A stretch of 64,000 nucleotides of DNA from Lepidostoma basale (Eukaryota > Arthropoda > Insecta > Trichoptera > Lepidostomatidae). How positions within the stretch are numbered: position 1 is the stretch's first letter; each line of letters opens with the position of its first letter. The stretch spans positions 1,200,444-1,264,443 of the forward strand of contig JAHDVF020000524.1 in the NCBI GenBank assembly GCA_022606425.2. Direction: 5' to 3'. The translations under genes and the position numbers were made by a program. Below, piece by piece: positions 32,711-43,728 of the stretch. Under the pieces are notes generated by a model. It had not been told where the DNA came from and did no database searches. It saw only the letters and a list, made by a program, of their open reading frames with translations.

Positions 32711-33054
32711 TTTAATCTACTTTATTATTATACTTAATATTTTTTATAAATGTATTTATTTATGTGTTACCTCTTACGATAATGAAATGAACCTTTCGAT
32801 AAGTACAGCATCCCGGGCATAATTCAAGTGAATTAAGTTTTAATCTCTGCTGCAGTAAGATATTATTTATCGCTGAGCAGATTGTATTGAGTTTTTATCT
32901 TGTCTCCTGTCTTGTAACAAGATATCGACATCTTCACATTCATCCACGGTGCTGTGAATAAAGAAATTACAGCAAATGCTACAAAATCACTACTTAAAAA
33001 ATTGGCTAACTTTCATATTAGTATACTGATTTAAAATGTTTTTAATCTTTTCAT
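32711..33054. other. Spacer, nothing recognised
   Basis: No feature recognised. Confidence 0.4.
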
Positions 33055-33265
33055 TATTTTTTTCTTAACGTAGCCCTCTTCGTCTATTTCTTGAGAGGGA
33101 CTGACCTCATTCGAGGTCAATTACAAGCAGTTGGTATTTTTATTGGTCTTCCCGGGGGTCGTTTTTAGTAGTGAAGGCTGTGCAACGCAATTAGAGGATG
33201 TCCAGATGGATCTATATTTATGATATGTACAGACTGCATCCAGGTTATTCCGACATGTGGATGGA
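33055..33265 (-). mobile_element. Decayed LINE fragments (RTE-like)
   Basis: 33225-33262 (gactgcatccaggttattcc) matches 8236-8262 in the RTE-like copy. 33060-33180 looks like a tail of another (GAA)n-type LINE. Confidence 0.45.
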
Positions 33266-33394
33266 ATTTTGGCATTTGCACACCACCCTTGCCATGAAGG
33301 GTTGGTGTGTTTTATTTATAATATTATAACAATAGCGTGGTTAAATACAAAGCATTTTATTATTATATATCTATAAGTTTAAATATATATACTA

Positions 33395-33715
33395 ACTAAC
33401 TAACTATCACGCCGTCTCCCCGAAAGGGTAGGCAGAAAGAATGGACAGTCACACTTTGACCGATGCGACACTCCATCCTTCTCTTTTCGCCCCGCGGGAG
33501 ACGTGGTGTGATGGGTTGCGAACCTCATCGCCACCAATTGACATCTCCCGCGCACACTTAGATCATCCAACATCCACAAAATTAATCTAAAACAAATAAT
33601 ATAAAATACAATGATATAAAATTAAATAACAAAATAAAAGAATGTAACACAAAATATTATTTTAAGATGGTGCACATATTGTCTAATCAATTTATGTTCC
33701 AAGTATTCACCTTTT
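33395..33715 (-). mobile_element. SINE-like element S3, minus copy
   Basis: Left end is the family B tail (actaactaactaactatc, acgccgtctccccgaaagg), then tgggttgcgaacctcatcg and gcgcacacttagatcatcc, then an AT-rich head. Homologous to 53405-53690 along its length. Confidence 0.7.
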
Positions 33716-33744
33716 TAAATATATACAAGATTATATTTTTTTTT

Positions 33745-34020
33745 TCATTAGTTATTTAGATTCTTAAATAATAATGAAATAAAACGATGTTTTTTTTATA
33801 ACTACTGCCACATTTGTCTTTATTTCGACAGCGACCGATTTTGACACGCATCGACAGACTGGTCCCTATCTGGGCCCAGTCTGTCGATGCCAGCGAGCCT
33901 GCCGAAACCGGTCGCTGTCGAAATAAAGACAAACGTGGAAGTAGTTATAAAAAAATCAATGTTTTATTTAATTATTATTTGAATTGAACTTCTATCAAGA
34001 TATTTCAGATAAATCATTTG
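33745..34020. repeat. Palindromic repeat, family P2, near complete
   Basis: The outer end (attatttgaattgaacttct, tcaagatatttcag) and arms aactactgccacatttgtc / gacaaacgtggaagtag are inverted. The plus core is ctgtcgatgccagcg then gcctgccgaaaccggtcgc, with A6 changed to T, so it is decayed. Confidence 0.75.
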
Positions 34021-34640
34021 ATTAACTAACTAACTAACTAACCATCACGCCGTCTCCCCGGAGGAGTAGCCAGAAAGAATGGAACGCCACACTGTTCTAT
34101 CCCGACATACTTCTCTCGCTTCCTCTACATTCATACATCTTGTCATGCACGCACGTCGATTTCTCCGACTCCTCACGTGACCGACATTCAATATTTGATT
34201 GATTTGATCGTGCCACGTTTTCCTCGGCCTTCCTCTATTTCTAGCTCCGTTCACGCCGTTTACATATACCGTCTTTACCATTCTGTCTCCACTCATTCTT
34301 TCCATGTGTCCAAACCATATTAATGACCCTTTCCTTATTTTGTTCATAACACTTTCATTCGCACCACATTCACTTCTTATGCTTGCATTTGTCACTCTAT
34401 CATATACAGATTTGCTACACATTCGTCTTAGAGATCTCATTTCTACTGCATTTATTCTACTTTCATCCTTCTTTTGCCAGTTCCATGCTTCACTTCCATA
34501 CATAAGGGTCGGCACAAGAACACCATTGTGCACTGCCGTCTTGGCTTTTTTGGATAGGCTTTTGTTTGCGATGACAATTTGATTATGATTCTTGATAAGA
34601 AATCCAGTATTCCTTATTTTTTGTTGCATTTTCTTTTGTA
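34021..34640 (-). mobile_element. LINE family B, 194-codon RT tail intact
   Basis: The minus frame 34629-34045 runs from KSLSKKAKTAVHNGVLVPT and LMYGSEAWNWQKKDESR through IRSECGANESVMNKIRKGS, RPRKTWHDQINQILNVGH and GYSSGETA. The 3' end is ggagacggcgtgatgg and (GTTA)n at 34022-34041. It is the most complete family B copy. No YADD box, so inactive. Confidence 0.85.
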
Positions 34641-35004
34641 TCAGTTCCTCTTACATATTCTTTTCCAGTCCAGTTTTCATCCTGCGAACTGATTATAATG
34701 ATCCACGTGCTCAGCGGCACGATCTACGAGTTATAAACACGGGGTAGCGTTCGAAAATAACGTTTCCTTAATAGGTTCCGCAAATAGCCCATGGATATCG
34801 ATGATCGCGTACAGCCTAGGTCACTCATAAGCGCGGTACCCTCGACCATAAATATTGACAAAAACTCGGAAACTCGGCATATTTCAAAATTTCCAGGCAA
34901 TTTTGTATTTGTGAATTTATAATTGTCATATTTGGATGAAGTTGGAAGGGATGGGGCGATATTGTTAGTCAGATTGCAGAGTCGAAGCGGAGGACAAGAC
35001 TATA
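34641..35004. other. Spacer with GC-richer unique block
   Basis: 34675-34860 is non-repetitive and moderately GC-rich. No coding frame recognised. Confidence 0.3.
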
Positions 35005-35805
35005 CTAGAGCCGTTTAGGATTGAGTCTTGGGGCAATAAATGTCAATAGAGATAAGGATGGGAAGCGCGCCGGGACCGTTTTTTCATCGATTGATATACT
35101 ATACAATCGACTATAATGATCTGTACGTTATGATATGTTCGATGATTGGTCTTTACGAAATGCAATTGCAGTGCGTGTTTTTTGCTGTAGATGTGTTTAC
35201 AGCAATTATATAAATATATTCGTGTGTCACCACTCGTTGCGCTCTATGGATAGTTTATTTTCTAACGTTGATTTGAAGAAATTACATGGCGATATTAGCC
35301 CTCAAACTCGAACAGTGATTCACAACGTATTCCTGTTTGTCAATGAATTGAAAAGTGATACGAATAAAATGGTTTCTCTTTATTTCAACAAACCACGTGA
35401 AATGGCCGCGTTTATTTGTGGTGTGAGTAGAGCGACAGTGGACTTTTAAGGGCCGCAATATGATCTACTTTGTTTCTTAAACTTAACTTTCTTTCTGTGT
35501 TTATAGACATACGGTACACAATTTTTAAAATTTAACAATTTTTCGGTTTATACTGGTATTTAATTTAGTATCTTGTAGTCATAAATTTCATACGAATTCA
35601 AACGCACAGAAAACCAGTAAATAAAGTTTAATATCAAAACTTTGCTAACTCGTTAAAGTTTATAAACAAGATACGATAACAAACGTTACTTATCGATATA
35701 TTTATTTTATTGTTACGCCCATCCTTAAACTGCTCCATAAGTGCAAGCGAGATAGACATAGGGAAATGATTTATGGTCCCAAGACTCAATTCTAAACGGC
35801 TCTAG
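35005..35805 (+). mobile_element. 801-bp defective DNA transposon with ~40-bp TIRs
   Basis: The ends ctagagccgtttaggattga and tcaattctaaacggctctag are inverted, and the match continues inward (gtcttggggcaataaat against atttatggtcccaagac). TATA flanks both sides (35001-35004 and 35806-35809), giving a TA or TATA duplication. It carries one partial transposase frame. Length and content suggest an internal deletion product. Confidence 0.8.
35246..35449 (+). pseudogene. Transposase N-terminal fragment
   Basis: From the ATG at 35246 the 67-residue frame reads MDSLFSNVDLKKLHGDISPQ, RTVIHNVFLFVNELKSD and ends AAFICGVSRATVDF. The last part looks like a helix-turn-helix (xxxxxCGVSRxTV) used by DDE transposases for DNA binding. 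It stops where the catalytic domain should begin. Superfamily not determined; Tc1/mariner-like fits the flanks. Confidence 0.55.
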
Positions 35806-35884
35806 TATAGTTTTAGGCGATCAATGAAGGCTAAGGCTTGATATGGGCTGTAGGACTGTCGAAGAAAAGAATAATAAATTGACA

Positions 35885-36190
35885 TATTTATTATTTCGTG
35901 AACAATATTGTTTAACTCCATATTAAATAGTTGATACGAATCAAAACGTCGGTTTTCCAGAAGTTTTATTATATTTTATTTGAATGACATTTGACAATGC
36001 CTTAGACAGGAAAACAGACGTCTTCATTCGTGTTACTTATTTGTTAAGTTATCAATCATATCAAAGTCGGCATATTTATAAGAATGTAAACGTCTGTTTT
36101 CTAGAAGTTTTATTATCTTTTATGGGGATGACATGTTTCGCCTTCCTATAACATGTTTCGCCTTACTAAGGCATTATGTCATTTTCATAA
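35885..36190. repeat. Two joined P3 half elements
   Basis: Left arm ttcgtgaacaatattg, aatcaaaacgtcggttttcc, then aaacagacgtcttcattcg, followed by a second arm from 36080 (atgtaaacgtctgttttct) and duplicated acatgtttcgccttcc. Confidence 0.6.
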
Positions 36191-36429
36191 TTAAAAACAG
36201 AAATAAGATTATTAAGGTGAAAAATCTTTAAAACAAGTATAGAAAAACCATCTCAAATGTTAAAAAAATTGTTTAAATTTACAAAAATCGTTTTGTGGTT
36301 TATGTATTAGTCAAGTGTTTTTTTTTTTGGAATTCTTTTTTAAATTCATATTGTTATCCAAATTATTATTTTAACCATCTTATCCGAACCTTTTTAGTCT
36401 TAAAATTAGAATAAAAATAAACTTATTGA

Positions 36430-36710
36430 ACGCTGTGGAAAATAAACGTTGTCGAATTCGATTGTAATATACGAGTACTTAGTAAATTAAAAATAACTTT
36501 GTTTAATCCACTAACTATTAAAAAAAATATTAGAAAAACACTAAAAAACACGACATGTTTCGGAGGATACTTCCATCTTATATCGGTATTAGAAGGTATC
36601 AGAAGATGAAGGTATCCTCCGAAACATGTCGTGTTTTTTAAAAATTTTTTTTAATAATTAGTGGATTAAACAAAGTTATTTTTAATTTCCTAAGTAGAAT
36701 AAAAATATGT
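36430..36710. repeat. Palindromic repeat, family P1, decayed
   Basis: Arms aataactttgtttaatccac and its complement near 36660-36680. Cores (-) gtttcggaggatacttcc, (+) agaagatgaaggtatcctcc then gaaacatgtcgtg; the CTGA part is lost in both. Confidence 0.7.
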
Positions 36711-37299
36711 TTTATACATTTTGGTTATAGGCGACCCACCCTGTAGTTACACCACAACTTATCTTTACTGATAAAGAAGGTATCGATATCGAAGACGATT
36801 AAGTCCTGTGCCCGGGTAGTCCTCCTTGCCGACAGGACTAAAGGATGTATAGACGTAGATTGCAGGTCCATTTACAGGATGCGAATAACGCGCATATGTC
36901 CATTCCTCGCAGATACGTATCTGATAAGTTAATACGTACATGATCGATTTTCGCTAAGCGAGTAATGCATCCATTTAACTCAAAAGGGCCTATTAAAGCT
37001 CCCCTGGGACGTGATCTTGTGCTGGTCCATGGAATATACCGATGTTTAAAGTACGCGGGACTCGAACATAGATCATTCGAAGCGTTGATCGATTCTTAAC
37101 CATTTAACTTGGAGCATAGAACGTGTCCAGAAGAAATGATGTGAGTTCTGAGTGGATTCTGCAGTAATATCATAATCTTAGATTACATAATTAATCCGTG
37201 AGCGTGGCGGTCAGAAATTTATAGTAATCAAACGAAAATTCATTAAACTTTGATAAGAAGCCATTTTTTTGGTGGTTTGATGTATATTAAAATAAAATT
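36711..37299. other. Spacer with GC-richer unique block
   Basis: 36740-37090 is non-repetitive. No coding frame recognised. Confidence 0.3.
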
Positions 37300-37398
37300 A
37301 TACAATAATTAATACGAATGAAAACATCAGTTTTCTAGTTTTATTATATTTATGGGAATGACATGTTTCGCCCTTCTAAGGCATTATCAAATGTGCCG
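37300..37398. repeat. P3 half element
   Basis: Left arm only, from ttaatacgaatgaaaac to tctaaggcattatcaaatg. Confidence 0.65.
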
Positions 37399-37944
37399 AA
37401 ATTTCAGCTCGTTGATGTTTATATACACTAGTAAATGGAGCAGAATATTGTAATTAACGAAAATTTATGTGACTCGATACATTTTTAACAAATAATTATT
37501 CTGGTTGGTCCAGAAATATTGGAAAGTGTTTCTTGGAACTCGTTGAGAAATTTTATGACTATGATTACATAGTTAGGGGATACTAAATAATATTATATAA
37601 ATCAAAAATAAGTTATTTGAGGTAGGACGAAATAAAGTGTTTCTAAGAAAACTTCTTCTTTCAAATTATTTACAAATGATTTTACATATTTCAAGGTGAC
37701 TAATGATTCTTAGTATTATAAATAAAATAAAATCGCCATCCTGTGTGCCTAGACTCAACCGATGTATTCTTCTCTTCTGCATCTGAAATGTGAAATAAAT
37801 ACAGTGCAGAATGAAGAGTTCTTTGAATCTAATTATATATCGGAACGACATTAAGGAGTGGGGATGAATATATGTTAGTTTGTTCATTAATTAAAGTTAA
37901 ATTAGGGTTTGTGTTATGCTTATTAATTTATAATTGTTCCAATA
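37399..37944. other. AT-rich spacer, nothing recognised
   Basis: No feature recognised. Confidence 0.4.
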
Positions 37945-38130
37945 GGTTGACAGTGTACCATTTATTATGGATGTGTAGCGGAACCACTTTACTGAGATCG
38001 CAACGCCAACCGGTTTCACTCTGTAGCGAGCTTCATCAGGGCTGTACGCAATCTGTTTGTATATAGCTCTGAGGAAGCTCGCTACAGACTGAAACCGTTT
38101 GGTGCTACTAACTCAAAAAAGTGATTATTA
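37945..38130. repeat. Palindromic repeat, family P10
   Basis: The blocks ccaaccggtttcactctgt, agcgagcttcatcagg and ctgaggaagctcgctacag, actgaaaccgtttgg are inverted. The plus core has CTGAGGA and GAAACCG. A relative is at 47222-47300. Confidence 0.65.
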
Positions 38131-38135
38131 CTTAC

Positions 38136-38605
38136 TAGGGGAGGGCACTACATCGTGAATTGACTTGGGATTTTACAGGATTTAAGTATCCCCTAAGAGT
38201 TATCCATTGTTAAAATAAGAAAGCGCAATAACTAGCCAACGTATAGAAAAAAGCCTTTAAACTTTTCACTGTTGCTAACCAATATAATTGAAATTTCACC
38301 ACTACATTCAATACGTGCGCTGCTCATCATAATTATGCAGATTTCAAAAGAGCCCCACAAGACAGCGAAGAATAGAAGAGAAGAATAGAGGAAATTGATG
38401 CAAACCAATCCCAGGATTGAAACCAGTAAGAGAGAGATCAATACTTAGGTGGCTGTGTAGATAGCTTTCCTTTTCTATTTCTCTGGCCAGCTTGTCTCCG
38501 GTTCAAATCCCGCATCATGCGTTTTTTTAGTAAACGGAGATACTACAACCCTGTAAAATCCCATCCTGAAGTCAATTTTCTCTATAGTGCCCTTCCCGTG
38601 TAAGC
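38136..38605. mobile_element. 470-bp MITE with ~45-bp inverted ends
   Basis: Left end gggagggcactacatcg, ttgacttgggattttacagg; right end is the complement (cctgtaaaatcccatcctga, tgcccttccc). The inside includes a LINE 3' scrap (gcaaaccaatcccaggattg) and a tRNA-like B box (ggttcaaatcc, 38492-38502). No clear target duplication. Confidence 0.65.
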
Positions 38606-38684
38606 TAAAAGTGTTTAAACTATTTTAATTCATTTATAAAATAAGCAGTGTAAATACTCTGTGTATTATAGAGTGTTGAATGAA

Positions 38685-39035
38685 AATATAAGAAGTGAAT
38701 GCGGTGCGAATGATGGTGTTATGAACAAAATAATGAAAGGATCATTAAGATGGTTTGGACACATGGAAAGAATGAATGAACAAAGAATGGTAAAAAAATT
38801 ATATAAATAAGTTGGCGATGTAAATGGAACCAGAAATAGATAAAGACCGGGGAAAACGTGGCACGATCCAATTAATCAAATATTGAATGTCGGCCATGTG
38901 AGGAGTCAGAGAAATCCACGCGCGTGCATGACATGATGTATGAATGTTGAGGAAGCGAGAGAAATATGTCAGTAAAGAAAAGTGTGGCAGTCTTTTTTTC
39001 GGGGAGACGGCGTGATGGTTAGTTAGTTAGTTAGT
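38685..39035 (+). mobile_element. LINE family B 3' end, decayed
   Basis: Reads SECGANDGVMNKIMKGSLRW then HMERMNEQRMVKK, with several stops, and ends ggggagacggcgtgatgg with (GTTA)n. Confidence 0.75.
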
Positions 39036-39039
39036 TATA

Positions 39040-39145
39040 TTTGATAATATCGTAGCAAGTGCGAAACACGTCATTCCCAAAAAATATAATAAAACTTCTA
39101 GAAAACAGACGTTTTCGTTCGTATTAATTATTGAACAAACCATTA
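39040..39145. repeat. P3 half element
   Basis: Right half: tgataatatcgtagcaagtg, cgaaacacgtcattccc, aacagacgttttcgttcg. Confidence 0.6.
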
Positions 39146-39389
39146 ATGTTTCGTTGTGCCCGATGAACCCGCTAGACTGTGGACCGTGATTTTGCCGACG
39201 TTTTGTGTCAAACGAATGAATTACGCGAGCCGTGACGAAGCTGATGAGCACCGCAATAATCCGTTGCCATTTGCCCCTAGCTTCGCGCTGTAAGCGGCCG
39301 AATTGCAAGGCCAATACCGTACCCATGGCAGTCACGACTCTCATTGTTGGAAGACTTATCGTGTCTTCCTGATAGCATTACCACTGCTG
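39146..39389. other. GC-richer unique block
   Basis: A minus frame (39344 leftwards) stays open through this block (MRVVTAMGTVLALQFGRL) but runs on into the P3 repeat, so the full ORF is not a gene. The block itself is unrecognised. Confidence 0.25.
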
Positions 39390-39640
39390 AACTAACTAAC
39401 CACCGCGTCGTTTCCCCAAAGTGTTAGACTAAAATATTAATGGATAATCATAATAATATTTCCCGGCCTTCTGTCCCAACCCTTATGTATGGAAGCGAAG
39501 CATGAAACTATCAAAAGAAGGATGAGAGCAGAATAAATGGGGTGAGATGAGGTCTCTAAGACGTATATGTGATAGCTAAAATGGCAGTGCACACCATTAT
39601 GTACTGCCATTCTAGCTTTTTTGGATAGGTTTTTGTTATT
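39390..39640. mobile_element. Scrambled LINE A/B fragments
   Basis: 39392-39440 is a minus tail (actaactaaccaccgcg). 39475-39580 is plus (LMYGSEA-encoding atgtatggaagcgaagcatg). 39580-39640 is minus (caccattatgtactgccat). Confidence 0.6.
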
Positions 39641-39684
39641 GTTGCGATGTTATCTTTAAGTGCAATATTCACTTTATCAAATAT

Positions 39685-39870
39685 ACACATTTGATAATGC
39701 CTTAGAAAGGCGAAACATGTCATTTCCTTAAAATATAGTAAAACTTCAAGAAAACAGACATTTTCAATCTTAATAATAATATGATATAGAGTTTTATGCT
39801 ATTGCTCAAGAAACAATAAATAAAAACATTTGATAATGCCGTAGCAAGGCAGAACGTGTTTTTTTCCCCT
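39685..39870. repeat. P3 half element with repeated core
   Basis: Core tgataatgccttagaaagg, cgaaacatgtcatttcc, right arm to caagaaacaataaataaa, then a second tgataatgccgtagcaagg. Confidence 0.6.
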
Positions 39871-40098
39871 ATTTTTTTTCAATTACAATATTTGATCCTT
39901 GCGGGTGCTTATCTTAAGGATATTATTACGGTTTATGATAAACTTTACTTCTATATTCTATGTTAAAGCTGTACAGAGCTGACTCAAGCTCTGGAGTCCA
40001 CGGGCTCTCTATATATGTTCCGACATTCGCGTTACAGCTAAGGAAACCTTGGAAAACCTCAACCGGAACATTTAGGGTATGATTATTATAGAGAGAAT

Positions 40099-40313
40099 CT
40101 TCTTCTTCTTAAAGTGCCCTATCAGATCCCTCCGACGTTGGCGATCACTCTGGTAAACTCTTCCCTATCCTGCGCTGTCCGGAATAGCCTCTTCACAGTT
40201 CCGATTCCCGTTCATTCCCTCACATTGCGCAGCCAAGAGATTTGCCTTCAACCTGCCCCCCTGCGGCCCTCTATTTTGCCTTCAAAATTAGATGCAGCAG
40301 GCGATATTTTATG
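40099..40313 (-). mobile_element. LINE 3' end with 8-bp TSD
   Basis: The minus strand ends FRTAQDREEFTRVIANVGGI-like, then a (GAA)n tail. gagagaat flanks it at 40091-40098 and 40314-40321. Confidence 0.65.
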
Positions 40314-40369
40314 GAGAGAATAAGAAGAAATAGTTAGTTAAAAGCAATCTGACTTTAAGTTCATATATG

Positions 40370-40482
40370 TACATAACAACAACAATAAACCGTTTCCCTG
40401 AAAGCGTAGAGCGTCACATTATTATTTTCCGGACACAACTCTCTAGATCCCCCACATTCATTCAGTGTACAAAGCCGACCTT
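40370..40482 (-). mobile_element. LINE family A fragment, decayed
   Basis: aacaacaacaataaaccg (tail) then gtttccctgaaagcgtag and cattcattcagtgtacaaag match the family A 3' end inverted. Confidence 0.5.
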
Positions 40483-40577
40483 CAACAAAGCCGACCTTCC
40501 AAATTTGAATTTAAATAAGGGTTAGATAAAAAAAAAACTCCGTTGTGATCCATACATTTGTTACATATATGTTATAT

Positions 40578-40805
40578 AGACCTTCGTGGCCGAATGGCAA
40601 GTACTTTGACTGGCACGCCTAAGGTCCCAGGTTCGATTCCCAGCGATGCCAGTGTGATTGTTACACTGACTTTAGTCCGGTGTAGAATTCACGTGACAAT
40701 AAAATGGCGATAGATTAGCTACCTAAATCATATCATGAGAATCAATATGATTTGGCTCGCGCAGTAATGATGTAAAGAGCGATTCAACAAAATAATAAAT
40801 TAAAT
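40578..40805 (+). mobile_element. tRNA-derived SINE S1, best copy
   Basis: A box tggccgaatggcaag, B box ggttcgattcc (40631-40641), then cacgtgacaataaaatggcg, gatttggctcgcgcag and tgatgtaaagagcgattc with (AAT)-rich end. The head is tRNA-like but the D and anticodon arms do not fold as a working tRNA. Confidence 0.85.
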
Positions 40806-40809
40806 AGTT

Positions 40810-40980
40810 CATTGTTTTTGGCCGAAACACTATGACACTTAAATTAAAAAAACATTATTACTGTTAAAATTTTTAACACTGTTATGATATTATAATTTAT
40901 TTTTATTCACTGAGAGTGTCGCGACAACTGTTTCGCCAACCGATGTTGGCATAATCAAGTCTTACAAAAAACTAAAGAAA
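40810..40980 (-). repeat. P5 palindrome, left arm
   Basis: Begins agttcattgtttttggccg, contains actgagagtgtcgcgacaac and tttcgccaaccgatgttggc. Core C3 and G8 are mutated (TTGATTA on minus). Confidence 0.6.
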
Positions 40981-41500
40981 CAAATTAAAAGACTTACTAT
41001 TTATAGGGCAAAAAGCTCATTAGTGTGGTTAGTCATAGTTAAAATTAATTATGCGAAATATGTTGACAATTTTACAAACAAATATAACAAATGTGGGAAA
41101 TAACAGTGATTAGAAAGGGCAAATAAATAGTAATGTTATAATAGTATATCCGCACATCAAAACATTTTTGTATAATACTAATTTCACAACAATCAAATTT
41201 TATTCACAACAGTTTTTATTCCCTAACGTTGTACCTACTGGTTCATAGATTATAAAACTTTCACGACGGTTCTCCAAAGAAAAGTTTTTTTTTATGTATT
41301 TACTCTACTTTTATATGCCTGCAACAAATCTAAAGAAATGCTTTAATTATCGTACTCCATTGAAAGATTTAATAACTCATCTCACATTACAGTGTGGCGG
41401 TTGTGTTAAAAAAAACTGTAAAACGTTGGTTATTCGTAGGCATATCAAAAAGTTTGCTTTACGAAAAATTTCTCTTGTCTCTTTTGATATATCCATTATA
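40981..41500. other. AT-rich spacer, nothing recognised
   Basis: No feature recognised; a 78-codon plus frame at 41294-41530 is not a known family. Confidence 0.35.
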
Positions 41501-41511
41501 TACAAAATTAG

Positions 41512-42404
41512 TGGTTATGTGCTAAGATGAGTGATCTGTCTGTAAACTGTCTGCTGTACGCGGACGATGCCGTTCTCGTTGCGGATAGTGCGGACGAATT
41601 ACAAGTCTTGGTGTCGAGAATGTATGAGGTATGCAAGTCGAACGATTTAATGATGAATGTCGGAAAGTCAAAGGTGTTAGTTTTTGAAAGGGAAGAGCAA
41701 ATGACAGTTTGTAATATAAGTGTAAATGAAGAGAACGTGGAACAGGTGAGGGAATTTGTGTATTTAGGTAGCATGTTCACAGCGGATGGCCGAACGGACA
41801 GTGATATTGAAAGAAGAGTTGGTGCGGGTAACAAAGTGAATGGAGCTTTAAAAGTAGTTATTGGAAACAAGAATTTATCAATGAAAGCGAAAATGACCGT
41901 TCACAATGGAGTTCTGGTTCCAACCCTTATGTATGGAAGCGAAGCATGAAACTGGCAGAAGAAAGATGAGAGCAGAATTAATGCGGTAGAGATGAGTTCC
42001 TTAAGACATATGTGTAGTAGAACGATGTACGACAGAATCTCAAATGCTGATATTAGGAAGGAATGTAGAGCGAAAGAAGGTATTATGAACAAAATTATGA
42101 AAGGTTCGATGCGTTGGTTCGGACATATGGAGCGCATGGGTGAAGAAAGAATGGTTAAAAAAGTATATTTTAACAATGTAAATGGAGTAAGGAGTCGAGG
42201 TAGACCGAGGAAAACATGGCATGACCAAATTAATCAAATATTAAAAGTTGGTCATGTCAGAAGCCGGAAGAATCGACGTGCGTGTATGACTCGATGTATG
42301 AATGTGGAGGAAGCTAGAGAGGTGTGCCAGGATAGAGTAGTGTGGCGGCCCATTTTCTCTGCCTACCCCTGCGGAGAAACGGCGTGATGGTTTGTTGTTG
42401 TTGT
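41512..42404 (+). mobile_element. LINE family A with YADD box and 11-bp TSD
   Basis: The most informative family A copy. It starts in the reverse-transcriptase palm: LLYADDAVLVADSADELQV holds the catalytic YADD, then the thumb (SNDLMMNVGKSKVLVFE), YLGSMFTADGRTDSDIERR, and the tail to GRPRKTWHDQINQIL and YPCGETA. The frame is open from 41527 to 42387 except one TGA at 41947-41949, where other copies have TGG (Trp). The target site tacaaaattag is at 41501-41511 and 42405-42415. It is 5'-truncated on arrival, so never active here. Confidence 0.9.
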
Positions 42405-42412
42405 TACAAAAT

Positions 42413-42754
42413 TAGGAATAACATAAAAGAAAATCGTCTTTGAAAATAATCGAAATTTTTGTAAAACAAAATTACAGGACACACTGTACTGTAATTCATT
42501 AATCAGCAATTGACTGTAGTTAACTGTAATGAATGTTACTGTAATTGCAATTTACTGTAATGAATGTTACTGTGATTGATTAATCAGCAATTTACTTGAT
42601 ATTTATAAATTTTCTAGATAATAAATAAATCGTCTTATTTAATCTAACGTCACATGTAACAATTTTATTTCGAGTTTACTAACTTGATAGAACATATTAA
42701 ATAGGATAACATTTTTATTTTTGAGATAAACTTAAGTTGTTGGGCTATGACATT
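42413..42754. other. AT-rich spacer
   Basis: A short internal duplication (gaatgttactgtaattg / gaatgttactgtgattg) is at 42532-42578. No gene. Confidence 0.4.
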
Positions 42755-42830
42755 CCATTATGAAGATTTTTTTATGAATTAAAACACTGTTTTTCTACTT
42801 TTGAAAAATTCATAAAAATATTGTAGTACG
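42755..42830. repeat. P4 end fragment
   Basis: gacattccattatgaagatt and tttatgaattaaaacactg mark the P4 outer arm. Confidence 0.55.
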
Positions 42831-42894
42831 AATCATAACAAAAACGTTATATAAAAAATATATAATAAAATTCCATTTAAATAATGAAAAGATA

Positions 42895-43045
42895 ACTTAT
42901 GGGAATTATGTGCCTTTCTAAGGCATTATCAAATGTGATTACATGTGATAACATTTGATAATACCTTAGAAAGGCAAAACATGTTATTTCCGTTAATTAT
43001 AATAACACTTTCAGAAAGCAGACGTTTTCATTCGTATTAATTTAA
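42895..43045. repeat. Palindromic repeat, family P3
   Basis: Core cluster: gcctttctaaggcattatc on minus and tgataataccttagaaagg then caaaacatgttatttcc on plus, right arm agcagacgttttcattcg. Confidence 0.65.
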
Positions 43046-43715
43046 TATTTCGACTGTTTTCTGTAAATTTAAATATGCTTCAAATGGCCTTTAAAAATGA
43101 TTTATAAAAAACAGTGGATCTGAAACTTTTAGACCTTGCTACTCGGCTTGGTGATCTTCTTACACACCAATAATAAATGTTTTTATATCATTTTAAATTA
43201 CTCTTTCTAGAAAAATACCACCAAAAGCTATTACGAAATACGGTATCTGGCTTCCATGATGGCTTTCCATTATATTAGACCAATTTTTGTCATTAAAAGA
43301 TTCGCGGGCTAAGGAAAAAACAGTCTGAAATCGCAGCAACCATTTTCAATCATTATTAAAAACGTTTAAAGACCTTGTACTCCACACAGTGGTAACGTTT
43401 TTTTACTTCTCCTCATACAAAACTCATTTGCCGTCATTATTTTTCAGTTTGAAAAGCGCCTTTTGTCGGGCAGATGAGTCAGACCCGACTGAAAGTGTAT
43501 TTTATGTGAGAAACTGCGCCTTTTTTCGTAGCGGCATTGAAATGTTTAGACATCTTTATAATGGTGACCGAACGCTGGCGGTTCGCACAATTAGGCTTAT
43601 ACAGCGCGTTGACTAATTAATGTGTGGCACATAGCTGGGTTCATATGGCAAAAAAATGGTTTTCATTTCAATAATACTTGTGAATCAACTCGTAAAACTC
43701 TTTTTATTGTCTAAT
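43046..43715. other. Spacer, nothing recognised
   Basis: A 75-codon plus frame (43389-43616) is present but unrecognised. No repeat family seen. Confidence 0.3.
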
Positions 43716-43728
43716 CAAGTTGGCATAT

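Noticed and set aside
39027..39344. 105-codon minus-strand ORF as a gene
   Set aside because: Its C-terminal third is the P3 repeat; only the GC-richer block 39146-39344 remains unexplained.
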